Positions 43,601-52,750 of a DNA stretch of 64,000 nucleotides are shown here, piece by piece. Origin of the DNA: Dermacentor variabilis (taxonomy: Eukaryota; Arthropoda; Arachnida; Ixodida; Ixodidae); the NCBI RefSeq assembly GCF_050947875.1, contig NC_134570.1, positions 242,102,584 through 242,166,583 of the forward strand, given 5' to 3'. The notes beneath the pieces are model-generated. The model searched no databases. It was given only the letters and a program-made list of their open reading frames with translations, and had not been told where the DNA came from. Within the stretch, counting starts at the first letter, position 1. Every line of letters starts with the position of its first letter. Made by a program: the position numbers and the translations under genes.

Positions 43601-45216
43601 CGCCCCTGCTACTTTTCCTTCTAGCCATAAATGCTCCTTGCATTCCTGTTTGACCCTTTGCCAATTTGTATTTTTATGAATGAATGCTCCAATTCCCCCA
43701 CCCTTTCTGCTACCCTGCACTCTGTTGCAGTATTCCCATGCATAATCAGGGTTACAGGGCGGTTGTTCCATGTCCCTAAGATGTGTCTCTACAAACCCAT
43801 AAACCATTAAGTTCTCCTGCCTTAGTTGTTCTTCGATTTCCTCCCATTTTAGCCTATTTCTGCCACCTTGCATGTTAATGAACCCTATGTCTGACTTAAT
43901 TTGGCTCTTGCGCTTATTCCGGTCACCTCTCCTACAGTACCGATGTTTGCGTGTTTGTGGCTCCTGCCTCGAATCGTCCACGCTTACACTGCTTCTTTCA
44001 GGGCTCTGGGTCCCCCTAAAAAAGCTGTTGCCTGGCGACCCATCCTGCCCCCTATCCTTTTGCCAGTGGCACCACTGTAGTGAATCCTGCACAAAAGGTC
44101 GGAAGCCGGTTCCGTACACGTCCCTGTTGACCTCCATGACGCTGTACCCGAGTCGTCCGCTCAGACTCCTAATGACCCGATTGGCCTCAACCACCCTCCT
44201 TTCTACCTGGTAAGCCTGGCCCTGGACCTCTGGGATAGTGCATATGGTCACATGCACTCTCCCGGAGGCCTCTCTAAGCTTACTCAGCCCAGTCTCAATG
44301 TGCCTCTCAAGGTCCTGGCTTCTCCCCTTAAGCACGTCATTGAGCCCAGAATGCATAATGACCAAGCTGTCGCTCTCCGTGCTGACCCTAACTACTTCCC
44401 GCGCCTTGGTCATTGCTTCCGCCATGCCCTTGCCCGCTTGCGCCTCCACCTGTACTCGCCCGTCCGCCTTCACTCTCGCATCACGCCCTGTTCGGCCCTC
44501 CCCACATTGGAGTCCCCTATCACCAGGATCCTTCTACGTGCAAACCGTTCGACTGCAGCCTGTGTCCGCTGCCCCTCCCTTTGCGCCCGCTGGCGCCCCT
44601 GTGGCTGCAGCGTCGCCTCACTCGGGGCGCGTTGTGCAGCTTCACTATAACTACGCCGTTTCACCGGCGGCGAGCTGACGACGGCTTGCTTTGGCTCCCT
44701 GCTTCCCACTTCGCCTGTAGGGTCTACCCTACTTTCCGAGTTTTTGCCAACACTTTGTTGTCCTGACCCGACCTTCTCCGCTGCCCGCGTCTCCAGCGCG
44801 TCGAGCCGCCTTTCCAGTTCGGCGCTCCTTTCTTTTTCTGCCTCAAGCTCGGCCACGGTCCTTACTAACTGCGTGGCCTGGGCCGCCTCCACCTTGACAA
44901 AATTGTCAACTTTCGCCTGCAGTGCTACCCGCTTCTCCTGTTCCTCCCTCAGTTCTGCCTTAAGCTCGTCGAACTTAGCCGCCCAATTCCCTTCCAGTTT
45001 TTGGACGGCTTCCCTGACGCCCTCGCACGACCTGCACGTGAAGCTAGACCCCTCCGCGTCTGCTAAATTCTGGAACTTAGTTTCGTCGAGGAAGCACCAT
45101 CGCAGGCACTCGTCGCACTGCACTTGCTCCCCGTCCCCCGCGGCCTTCGCGTTCTTCGATTTCATCGCTAGGCCTACGTCCCGAGGCCCAACGAGGAACT
45201 TCGCCAAATCACTCAA
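43505..45216 (-). pseudogene. LINE N-terminal region: PHD-like finger, coiled coil, SGNH hydrolase, endonuclease start
   Basis: A likely start is ATG 45165 (MKSKNAKAAGDGEQ). A PHD-like finger follows at once (CDECLRWCFLD...FTCRSCEG). Next is a heptad-rich helix (FDELKAELREEQEKRVALQA, then AELEAEKERSAELERRLD). Near 44500 comes SGNH block I (ILVIGDSNVGRA) and near 44365 block III (MHSGLNDVLKG). Block V appears as VQDSLQWCH, where the expected D-x-x-H has Gln at the His position. A 1-nt deletion at about 44475 splits the SGNH domain. The frame then runs without a stop into the endonuclease (FINMQGGRNRLKWEEIEEQL, GFVETHLRD, KGGGIGAFI). SGNH esterase domains are known in LINE ORF1 proteins of the CR1 group; here it appears joined to ORF2. 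Confidence 0.78.
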
Positions 45217-45290
45217 GCAAAGCCGACCTCGACCGCTATCCCAAACTAAAATAAAGAATTGTCACTCCCTACCCCATGCAAGAATTTGAG

Positions 45291-47107
45291 GAGCTAGCTG
45301 AAATAATTAACGAAGCCTATCAATAGGTCCCTCCTACCAGCTAGGCCTAACGGGGGAGCCGCCAGACCTAGACAAAGCCGGTGCGTTTGCTACTCTTACC
45401 AAGAATTCAAAATTTGCGCCCCTACTCCATGCAACAGAAAATACTTCAAAACACTAGCTAATAATGATAAAAAGGTACTTAGCTACGAACGAAGTCGCTG
45501 AAGCCTCGACCACAGGAGCGTCCGTACCGCCGTCCGCACCGTGCGCGGTGCGACCTACTGTATCGAAAAAGCCGTCACCAGCGCCCCCATCGGAGCCTTG
45601 GCGCGAACTGAGTAGTGCAAGGAGAGCTGTCCGCAAGCGAAGGTGCATAGGCCACAATGGACCCCTCTCTTTCGTTTGTGTTGAGGCGCGGTTTCCTAAA
45701 AATCAAGGACCTGGAAAGCTTCTTCCGCCCATCCATGCTTCGGAAAGGAAGCTCAGCAGGGCGAAATACGTGTACAATATAAAATAAAGTCTTAAGTGTT
45801 ATTTCGGCGTGCTGCAACTCGCAAGTACAGAGAGCATCAGGTTTGTCTGTATGCATATCAGCATAAAAATCTGAGCATTTCAAGTTGGTTCATATTGAAT
45901 ATGTCCTGAACACAAGACTTAAGTATCTCCAATATTTTTATGTATCCTATCGTAATGTTTTGTCTCGCAATTATTTAGAGTGAGTATCCTTTCATAACTT
46001 TTTCCAGGGCAGCAAACAAAAAACGTTTTCCAAGGCAGCAAATAGCGTGAGATCGTAACGAAAGAAGCTTCCTACAGCGCCTTCGCGCTGCATCTTTCTT
46101 TCTCGCAGGAGCTACAGCATCGCTCATACCTTAATTGGAACTTTTCGCAGACGCTTTGAGCAACAAGCGCGCACAAATAAATATAAATAGACGGGAGATT
46201 TTTTTTTGCACACGTGCGTTACTTCGCAATTACTCGTCCAGTGCTCCTGCAGCAACTTCATTGCTCCCATTTGAAAAACGCAGTCGAGCAGGCTCAGCAC
46301 ATTGCGAAGCGTGCTTGTTATATCGGCGCAGGACATACAAAATACCGAAAGTAGAAATGAGCTCGCGATACAACGATGCTCTAGAACAGGATTTTGAATT
46401 CATAAACGAACCAAAATGTTTGGTTAAGCTGACCTGCCAAATATCTCCGTTCCACTTGTTGAGTCAAGCGGAGGCGGACGTCTGTTAAAAGGTGGAGATA
46501 TCGATGGCACATAAGCAGGATGGTTCGCAACGTTGTTTTTTCTGTTACCAACGAAGTGGCGGCTGCAAATTCTTGAGCTTTCGCTTGGTTACCACGGTCC
46601 TCCGTCAGGGCTACGCAACACAATTACAGAAGAACAAAATTGCCACACTTTCTCATGCGAGCCGATGTGTTGCGGGGAATGCAAGTAATCCGATTACCCA
46701 ACAGGTTGACCGGCGCGTATGCAGCGCTCTCGCCTTTCCCCTTCATACGATCGCGATGGAAATCGGGAAAACTGAACGTTGTTATTCCGTCCTTCACGTT
46801 CATGGCAATTTACAACAGTAGCGTCGATTGCGGCGTTTCTTCGTAGCGCGCGGAGCTATCGCCGTTGCCGTCGTTTCCGCCATCAGGCTGAAGAGTGAGC
46901 CAGCAAGCGCTTTATGACAGTTCGGCGGCGCGTACGACTAGCGTAGACATTCATAGCTCTCGGTCTGGGTGTTTAATGCGTCAAAAAACTCTTAATATGA
47001 ACCAAAATCTAGTTAAATCGTTGTTTCGCATTCGCTAGCTGCATAGGCAACTTAGCAAGGGAGTCGGGCTTCGCACTACTCAATTACTCTCTCTTCGCAC
47101 CGGCAGA
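45291..47107. other. Unassigned sequence right of the LINE
   Basis: The first 150 bp may still be LINE 5' UTR. A GC-rich frame at 45464-45787 (+) opens MIKRYLATNEVAEASTTG and has no domain I can name. The rest shows nothing recognisable. Confidence 0.35.
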
Positions 47108-48058
47108 TGGCGCTACGCGTCTTGCAAAACTCCAGAGTCTGACGTCCATAAAGAAAGGGGTCAGACAAGGAGACACAGTCTCTCCAATGCTATTCACTGC
47201 GTGGTTGGAAGTATTCAAGCTATTAAACTGGGAAGGTTTAGAAGTGAGGATCGACGGCGAATACCTCAGCAACCTTCGGTTTGCTGATGACATTGTTTTA
47301 TTGAGCAACACTGCGGACGAGTTAGAACAAATGATTGAGGACCTTAACAGGGAGAGTGTAAGAGTGGGGTTGAATATTAATATGCAGAAGACAAAGATAA
47401 TGATAAATAACCTAGCTGGCAAGGGAACAACAGTTCATGATCGCCAGTCAGCCTCCAGACTCTGAAGGAGTACGTTTACCTAGGTCAACTAATCACAGGA
47501 AACCCTGACCATGAGAAGGAAATTCACAGAAGAATAAAAATTGTTTGGACCGCATACGGCAGACATCGTGAGCTTTTGACTGGAAGCTTACCGTTATCAT
47601 TGAAAAGTAAAGTATACAATCGGTGCATTTTAGCGGTGCTGACATATGGGGCAGAGACTTGGAGACTGACAAACAACCTTGAGAACAAGTTAAGGGCCGC
47701 GCAAGGAGCGATGGAACGAAGAATGCTATAGGCATAACTTTAAGAGACAAAAAGAGAGCGGTTTGGATCAGAGAGCAAACGGGTAAAGACGATATTCTAA
47801 TAGACAGTAAGAGAAAAAAATGGCGCTGGGCAGGTCATGTAATGCGCAGATTAGATAACCGTTGGACCATTAGGGTGACAGAATGGGTGCCAAGAGAAGG
47901 GAAGCGCAGTAGAGGACGGCAGAAGACTAGGTGGTGCGACGAAATTAGGAAATTTGCAGGTGCTAGTATGAATCGGCTGGTGCAGGACAGAGGTAATTGG
48001 AGATTGCAGGGAAAGGCTTTCGTCCTGCTGTGGACATAAAGTAGGCTGATGATGATGG
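47108..48058 (+). pseudogene. RTE-type LINE, 3' half of RT and C-terminus
   Basis: The plus-strand RT shows KKGVRQGDTVSPMLFTAWLE (motif 4), NLRFADDIVLLSNTADELEQ (catalytic FADD), then VGLNINMQKTKIM. After a frameshift near 47460 it continues with the YLGQ region, the thumb (VLTYGAETWRLTNN) and the C-terminal RWAGHVMRRLDNRWTIRVTE and GRQKTRWCDEIRKFAG. It ends with a (TGATGA)n tail at 48046-48058. RQGD-SP, FADDIVL and a GAT-repeat tail are RTE features. It is 5'-truncated with at least two frame breaks. Confidence 0.87.
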
Positions 48059-49088
48059 TGAACTAATTCGAGAAGTGCTGTCGTAATTGTCAAAGTGTCA
48101 ATGAGGCATATCTGTAGGCACCCCCAGGCAGCCACAGGCACCCCCAAATGGCATCTAACTGCTGTGTTTTCAGCATGCATTTTTTTTCCCGACTGGCAAA
48201 CAAACTTCACGAAATGTGAAAAATGCCTTTGTGACTGCTCTCCTACCCGCACAATAAACCTATGCCCTCAGATAAGCCGATTGAAAGCAACTGCATTGCC
48301 TGTCGCAAACTCGAAGAGGTGGCGCATCGCCTTGACAATGGAGCACCAGTACAGCAGGTTTCGCGGCTTTGTCGTTATTGTTGCTGTCTCTACGTCACAC
48401 TTATTATCCGTCTCTCAAGGACGACTGATCATATTGATAACGAAAGCTCGTTGATAACGGGGCCCAAGCGCCGCTTTGACCATGCACGATACGCTAAAAG
48501 CAATGTCGTAGGCATAGTATGATTCAAAATCCCGGCTTTGCTCGCACCGCATCGACAGAGTGCGCGCGAAGCTATATTTCGGGCCAGAAGCTTGTTTCGG
48601 ACCAAAGCTAAATTAAAGTGACGGTTTTAGTTTTCATGACAGTTTATACGCGCTGCAAGAATAAGTTCATGACCTCAAATGAAAGCGAAATAAGCAGACC
48701 GGGAAACGACCCACGTGATGAGAAAAGGCTAAACCGATGCGTTCAAGAAAGAAAATAACCACTTCTAAATGAGCCGAATTGGCAATTGGGACGCCTGCAC
48801 AAAAAACAAGAAAACAAACATCAAATTCAGTGTGCCCTTATTATCCATGAATTCGTAAGCGCCGTTGAACACGAGCTGCTGCCTAGAGGACGTGTTCGGA
48901 TAGGCCTCCTTCTGCAGCTACGCAGTACTGAGTCCGCTTTATCACATCTTCAGTGGTTTTCTTGATGACCGACACTTGAATTCTACGGCAGACATCCGTT
49001 GTTCTTGTCTTGAGGTAATCTGACGTCTGTCTTGATCATGTAAGCATTATCTTTTAGTAAAGCAATGAAGGGGGCTAGTTCGTGAACG
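48059..49088. other. Unassigned sequence
   Basis: No domain, RNA or complete repeat recognised. A frame near 48262-48522 has scattered Cys pairs but no family match. Confidence 0.35.
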
Positions 49089-49228
49089 TTCATGGTTATA
49101 TTGCGCTCAGTTTTACACAGACGACATTAAGGAAGGACAGGACGTGGACGGACGTAGCGCAACGTCCGTCCACGTCCTGTCCTTCCTTAATGTCGTCTGT
49201 GTAAAACTGAGCGCAATAGAACCATGAA
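49089..49228. repeat. 140-bp near-perfect palindrome
   Basis: Arms 49089-49155 and 49162-49228 are inverted copies (67 bp each) with one mismatch noted and a 6-nt loop (AGCGCA). The arm contains GCGCTCAGTTTTACACAGAC and GGACAGGACGTGGACGG. It abuts the mariner-type relic. It may be two head-to-head ends of a transposon. Confidence 0.85.
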
Positions 49229-49231
49229 GCA

Positions 49232-50160
49232 TTATCTGTTTTTCGCGAAGTTCAATCTTTGACCTTTGCGTTTGTAATTAACCTCCGTACGATAATTCCC
49301 AACTCGGGCGCTGTAGGTATTTGTAATAACAATAATAAATAATAAATCTGTCACATAACCCCAAAGAAAGAAATCCAGTGGAGAGAGGTCAGGTGACCTA
49401 GCCGGCCAATTCACAGGCCCGTCCCTTCCAATATATTGTGCATGAAAAGTCGCATCCAGCCAGTTTCGTGCTCGGCTGCTGCTGTGTGCATGGTGCTCCA
49501 TCTTGCTGATACCGTAGAAGTGGAAGACGTGAGAACGGGACTTCGCAGATAAACTCATTCACCACTCCTTCAAGAATATCGTTCGCGTAACGCTGTCCAG
49601 TCAGTGTGTTATCGAAGAAGATGGGACTGATTCTAGCACCGGTGTAAATTCCGCACCCCACACTGAACGACCACTGGTAGTGGTGCCGATTACACTTTAC
49701 CCAGTGTACATTGTAGTCACTCCAATAATGTGCATTATGCAAATTTACCAGGGCGTTTCCGTGAAAATTGGATTCATCTGTGCACGTGATGTTGCTCAAA
49801 AAGTCCGGTGGCTCATCGGCTTTTGGGAGGACCCAATGCGAGAAATCTAGACGATTCCACAGGTCCCTATCTTTCAAACATTGGTCTCGTTAACGTGGTC
49901 AGGGTGAAAGGCCGTCATTTAGAACCCTCCAAATTGTTGACCCGGAAATTGCTACCTGGGCGGCCACGTCCCGCAGGCTAGCATGAGGGTTTGGAGCAAT
50001 AAATGGTAAAACATCCGTGCGTAGGCTAGGACTCAAAGATGGAGTCCTACGCCGCTATTTCTTGAAGCTGCTGTTTTGTTTCAGCTTTTCGTCATTTCTG
50101 ATGACAGGCGATACGTTTGGTCTACCGCCACACTTCCATGACTGATATATATTTGCGGCC
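49232..50160 (-). pseudogene. IS630/Tc1/mariner-type transposase relic
   Basis: Minus-strand fragments: an HTH-like stretch (NPHASLRDVAAQVAISGSTI, about 49990-49930), the DDE core with ITCTDESNFHG (first Asp), LLRYQQDGAP (second Asp) and VNWPARSPDLSPLDFFLWGY (third Asp). A segment near 50050-50150 (NDNKKKAANIYQSWKCGGRP) may be the N-terminal DNA-binding part. Stops near 49890 and a frameshift near 49490 inactivate it. About 38 residues separate the last two Asp residues once the frames are followed. The protein would cut and paste its own element. Confidence 0.8.
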
Positions 50161-51309
50161 TTCTTCTTGTTGTCATTTGCAGCTCCCAAGGCAAGGGTCA
50201 TTTTTACCTTCTGCTTATTATAGAATGGCATGGCGACTGGGACGAAACAAAACGCACCTTTAAGCATTTGCACTGACGTTGTCGATTCACTTTTGTGGTG
50301 ATAGGTTTTGTGGCAAAAGCAAGAACCATCCGTGCACTTTATCGACGCTAAGAAAACAGCTATCTGTGCTTGTTTCCAACTAAAACCAAACGCGACGTGT
50401 TGCTTCGGCCGAGGCGCGGCAGATGAGGCACTAACTGGATAGCGATGCTTTACAGCGAAGCTGTACATGGGTTGCCGATTCGTCCGTCCGTCTGTTGCCT
50501 GTACGCCGAGAACACCTCCGGCGCAACCCCACGCGAGTGCACGAAGAAAAAGTGAAAGAGAAGCACGTGATTGGCTGCACCAGCAGCGACGTCGTTGCTC
50601 TCCGTTGCAGCCGAGCGGGTGCGCAGCAGTTTCTCTCAGGTTCCGACAGGTGTAGGCCACGCGTCATACGCACTCTTGAGGAGCAGGCAGCTTTCGATCA
50701 GCAAGGCCGCGAGCAGAACCGGGAACGAGCTCGTCTACGCCGTCCCGATGCTGCAGCCCGGGCACAAGAGCAGGCTCGTCCAGCCGAGCGCAAGTAGCAA
50801 CTGCGTACCGAAGATCCGGCAGCATACCAAGCCGTCGTTTAATGAACCGTCGGGATTAATCCAGTGATAAACACCGGGGCTGCACGTTTCAGCTTTGCTA
50901 GTTAGCCATGTGTTCGGATTGCTTGGGAGGCGATTTTTTTCTTTATTCCCTTCATTTTGTTCTGGCCATCTCAGAAGGAGCCTGTTCGAGGACGCTGCTT
51001 TATGATGCGGGTGGGAGCGCAGTCACGTGGTATTCGCCATATTTCGCAGGGCTTATTTATCACCCGAAAAAAATTAGTACGCAATCAGTATATCGCTGAA
51101 AATACCGCAGTCCCTTGGCTGTGCCTACAAATGCCTCATTGACACTTTGATAATTATGATAGTACGTATCGAGTTAGATGATTAATTACAATCACCTAAT
51201 TAAATATCAGTGACGAAAATATACTGGCAGCTACTCCATTGTACTGGAAACAATACGCACTAGGTTTTCTTCGAGTAACGCGTTCTTTTTAAATTTTGGC
51301 GCATGACAG
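50161..51309. other. Unassigned sequence
   Basis: A GC-rich stretch at 50430-50830 has overlapping frames on both strands, none with a recognised domain. Nothing else seen. Confidence 0.35.
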
Positions 51310-51880
51310 TTAAAGGGACCCTGAAACGATTTTGACATAATGCAAAAAAGAGGTGAGGCGTGCAGACAGGACACAAGAGTAGAGTAGTGGACAACACGAA
51401 CGCCGTTTTGTCCGCGTTCTTTTTTGCATTATGAATCCTTACCAACTAGCTCAGCTTTGTGTCGTTCTACGATTTTGACGATTTCCTCCAAACGTACAGA
51501 GTCGTTAGAGTAGGTCCTTCTGATCATTAATTGACGTGTCTAAGTGCTCCGCGTAAAGCGTGTTATTTGTTATAAGGTTTTAAAAATGTAGATCGTTGCC
51601 GATCGCAGCACACTGCTCGGCTGAGTTTTCGGCCGCCCCTACCCATTTGACGTCATTTACCCAATTGACGTCAGTAGCGCGAGCTATCCGATTGGCTGCC
51701 CAGGGCGCGTTATCATAATTTTTCCAACTTTATGGTGAACAAATATTCGTAATAGTTGGTATGTGAGTTTATTTGTTTCTATAAAAAGAAACTAACAGAA
51801 AGAGAATGCACAAGAACATTTTCTCAGTACAGTTAATCACTTCCGGCACACAGCAAGCGTTGTCTGCTTGTGTTACAACG
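51310..51880 (+). mobile_element. TTAA-flanked transposon terminus (AGGGACCCTGAAACG)
   Basis: TTAA (51310-51313) is followed by AGGGACCCTGAAACGATTTT, the same layout as the TTAA elements at 10991. The element is interrupted by a 132-bp insertion at 51337 and leads into a THAP zinc-finger relic. The opposite end is not identified. TTAA targets, RRG ends and a THAP domain together suggest Kolobok. Confidence 0.55.
51337..51468. mobile_element. 132-bp insertion with 11-bp TSD inside the TTAA element
   Basis: Flanked by exact ACGATTTTGAC (51326-51336 and 51469-51479). It contains a 14-bp inverted repeat ATAATGCAAAAAAG (51337-51350) and its complement (51419-51432). The GACAGGACACAAGAG segment faintly resembles Penelope-like ends, but the family is not recognised. 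Confidence 0.75.
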
Positions 51881-51897
51881 TGCTTCGTTTCACCACG

Positions 51898-52150
51898 AGT
51901 CGCCTTTGTCGCGTTGTGGGCTGCAAACGTAGCGACTTGCAATATGTCAAGCTGCGACATCGTGTCCCTTTGCAAGGCAGCAGACGAGTGGAGTGGCTCC
52001 AGCGCATCGGACTCCGATCGGCGCCAGGATTTGCGCGTTTGCGGCTGTCACTTTGCACCGGAGGATTACTACCACAATAGCGTTTCGCGAGTCCGGTATT
52101 CGGGTAAACGTAAGTGCAAGGGGACAGGGCCTGACCGTGTCCCCTTGCGT
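51898..52150 (+). pseudogene. THAP-type zinc finger relic
   Basis: Two overlapping plus-strand frames give a C2CH THAP pattern: SRLCRVVGCKRSDLQYVKLR and RRVEWLQRIGLRS, then (after a 1-nt shift near 52030) LRVCGCHFAPEDYYHNS. C-x4-C, a Trp and C-x2-H are the THAP signature. THAP domains bind DNA in P-element and Kolobok transposases and in host factors. Because a TTAA-type terminus precedes it by about 580 bp, I infer a transposase N-terminus. A hairpin (GCAAGGGGACA and its complement) lies at 52116-52148. Confidence 0.65.
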
Positions 52151-52402
52151 GCCGTTTCAGGGCATGAGCAGAAGCGCAAACGTGAATGGTCTGCACGGTG
52201 CAGCCACCTGGTGGCACAGTGCTCAACAAAACACAGCAGCAGTAATGAAGTGTATTGTTCTTTGCTGTGGCTGTAAATATTTCGCAGGATTGTTATTTTT
52301 GTAAATGTTTGAAATGTTTTACACTTGGTTAGAGCAATATTAGCTCTTTGTTTGGCTGGTTAAGTTCTGCGCCGCCAGGTGGCTGGACCGTGTAGGCCGA
52401 TC
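52151..52402. other. Unassigned spacer
   Basis: No features recognised. Confidence 0.35.
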
Positions 52403-52605
52403 TAAAGCCCCTTAAACTTCGTAAAGTAGCGACACTCTTCTCCTGCGCCTTCTCATTTCTCTCTTTCACGCTCCCTCCTCGACCATGGCGCCGCCTACAC
52501 TGCTCGAGCGTAGCGATTGCGCCAACATACGCTCCTTGCCTTAGACGCTTCTCGAGGAAAAAATGGCGCTGATGCACTGCGCGAGGGCCCACGTGATTTT
52601 CCCTA
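52403..52605. mobile_element. hAT-type MITE (TAAAGCCCC family), right-truncated
   Basis: Starts TAAAGCCCCTTAAACTTCGT and follows the complete copy at 58100-58415 (shared CTCCCTCCTCGACCATGGCG, then GAGGGCCCACGTGAT) up to about 52600, where similarity ends before the LINE tail. Confidence 0.75.
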
Positions 52606-52750
52606 TCGCGCCTGCGCACAAGTGGCTGGCGATCCCTCAAATGAACGTCTCGTCCTCTACGAGAGTATGGTGTACTGGAATAGGACAATATGTCGTCCGG
52701 CGGCGAGAACGTGCCTCTTTTTGCGATGACGGCCGGGGGTGCTGGAGCAC

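Larger units (their letters stand above)
40561..45290 (-). mobile_element. Near-complete LINE with fused SGNH-EN-RT frame, (ATCC)n tail
   Basis: On the minus strand, about 1.5 thousand codons from 45165 to 40675, followed by a 3' UTR and a tail that reads (ATCC)n on that strand (40561-40583). The domains are PHD-like finger, coiled coil, SGNH hydrolase, endonuclease, RT and zinc C-terminus. Only two 1-nt frameshifts and one stop were found, so it is a fairly recent copy. The 5' border lies beyond 45216 and is not exactly defined. RT signatures (GLRQGCPLSPLMF, YADDIVLMA) differ from CR1; I leave the clade open. Confidence 0.85.

Noticed and set aside
50055..50660. A 201-codon minus-strand gene
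   Set aside because: The C-terminal part may be mariner N-terminus, while the rest is GC-rich with overlapping frames on both strands and no domain.
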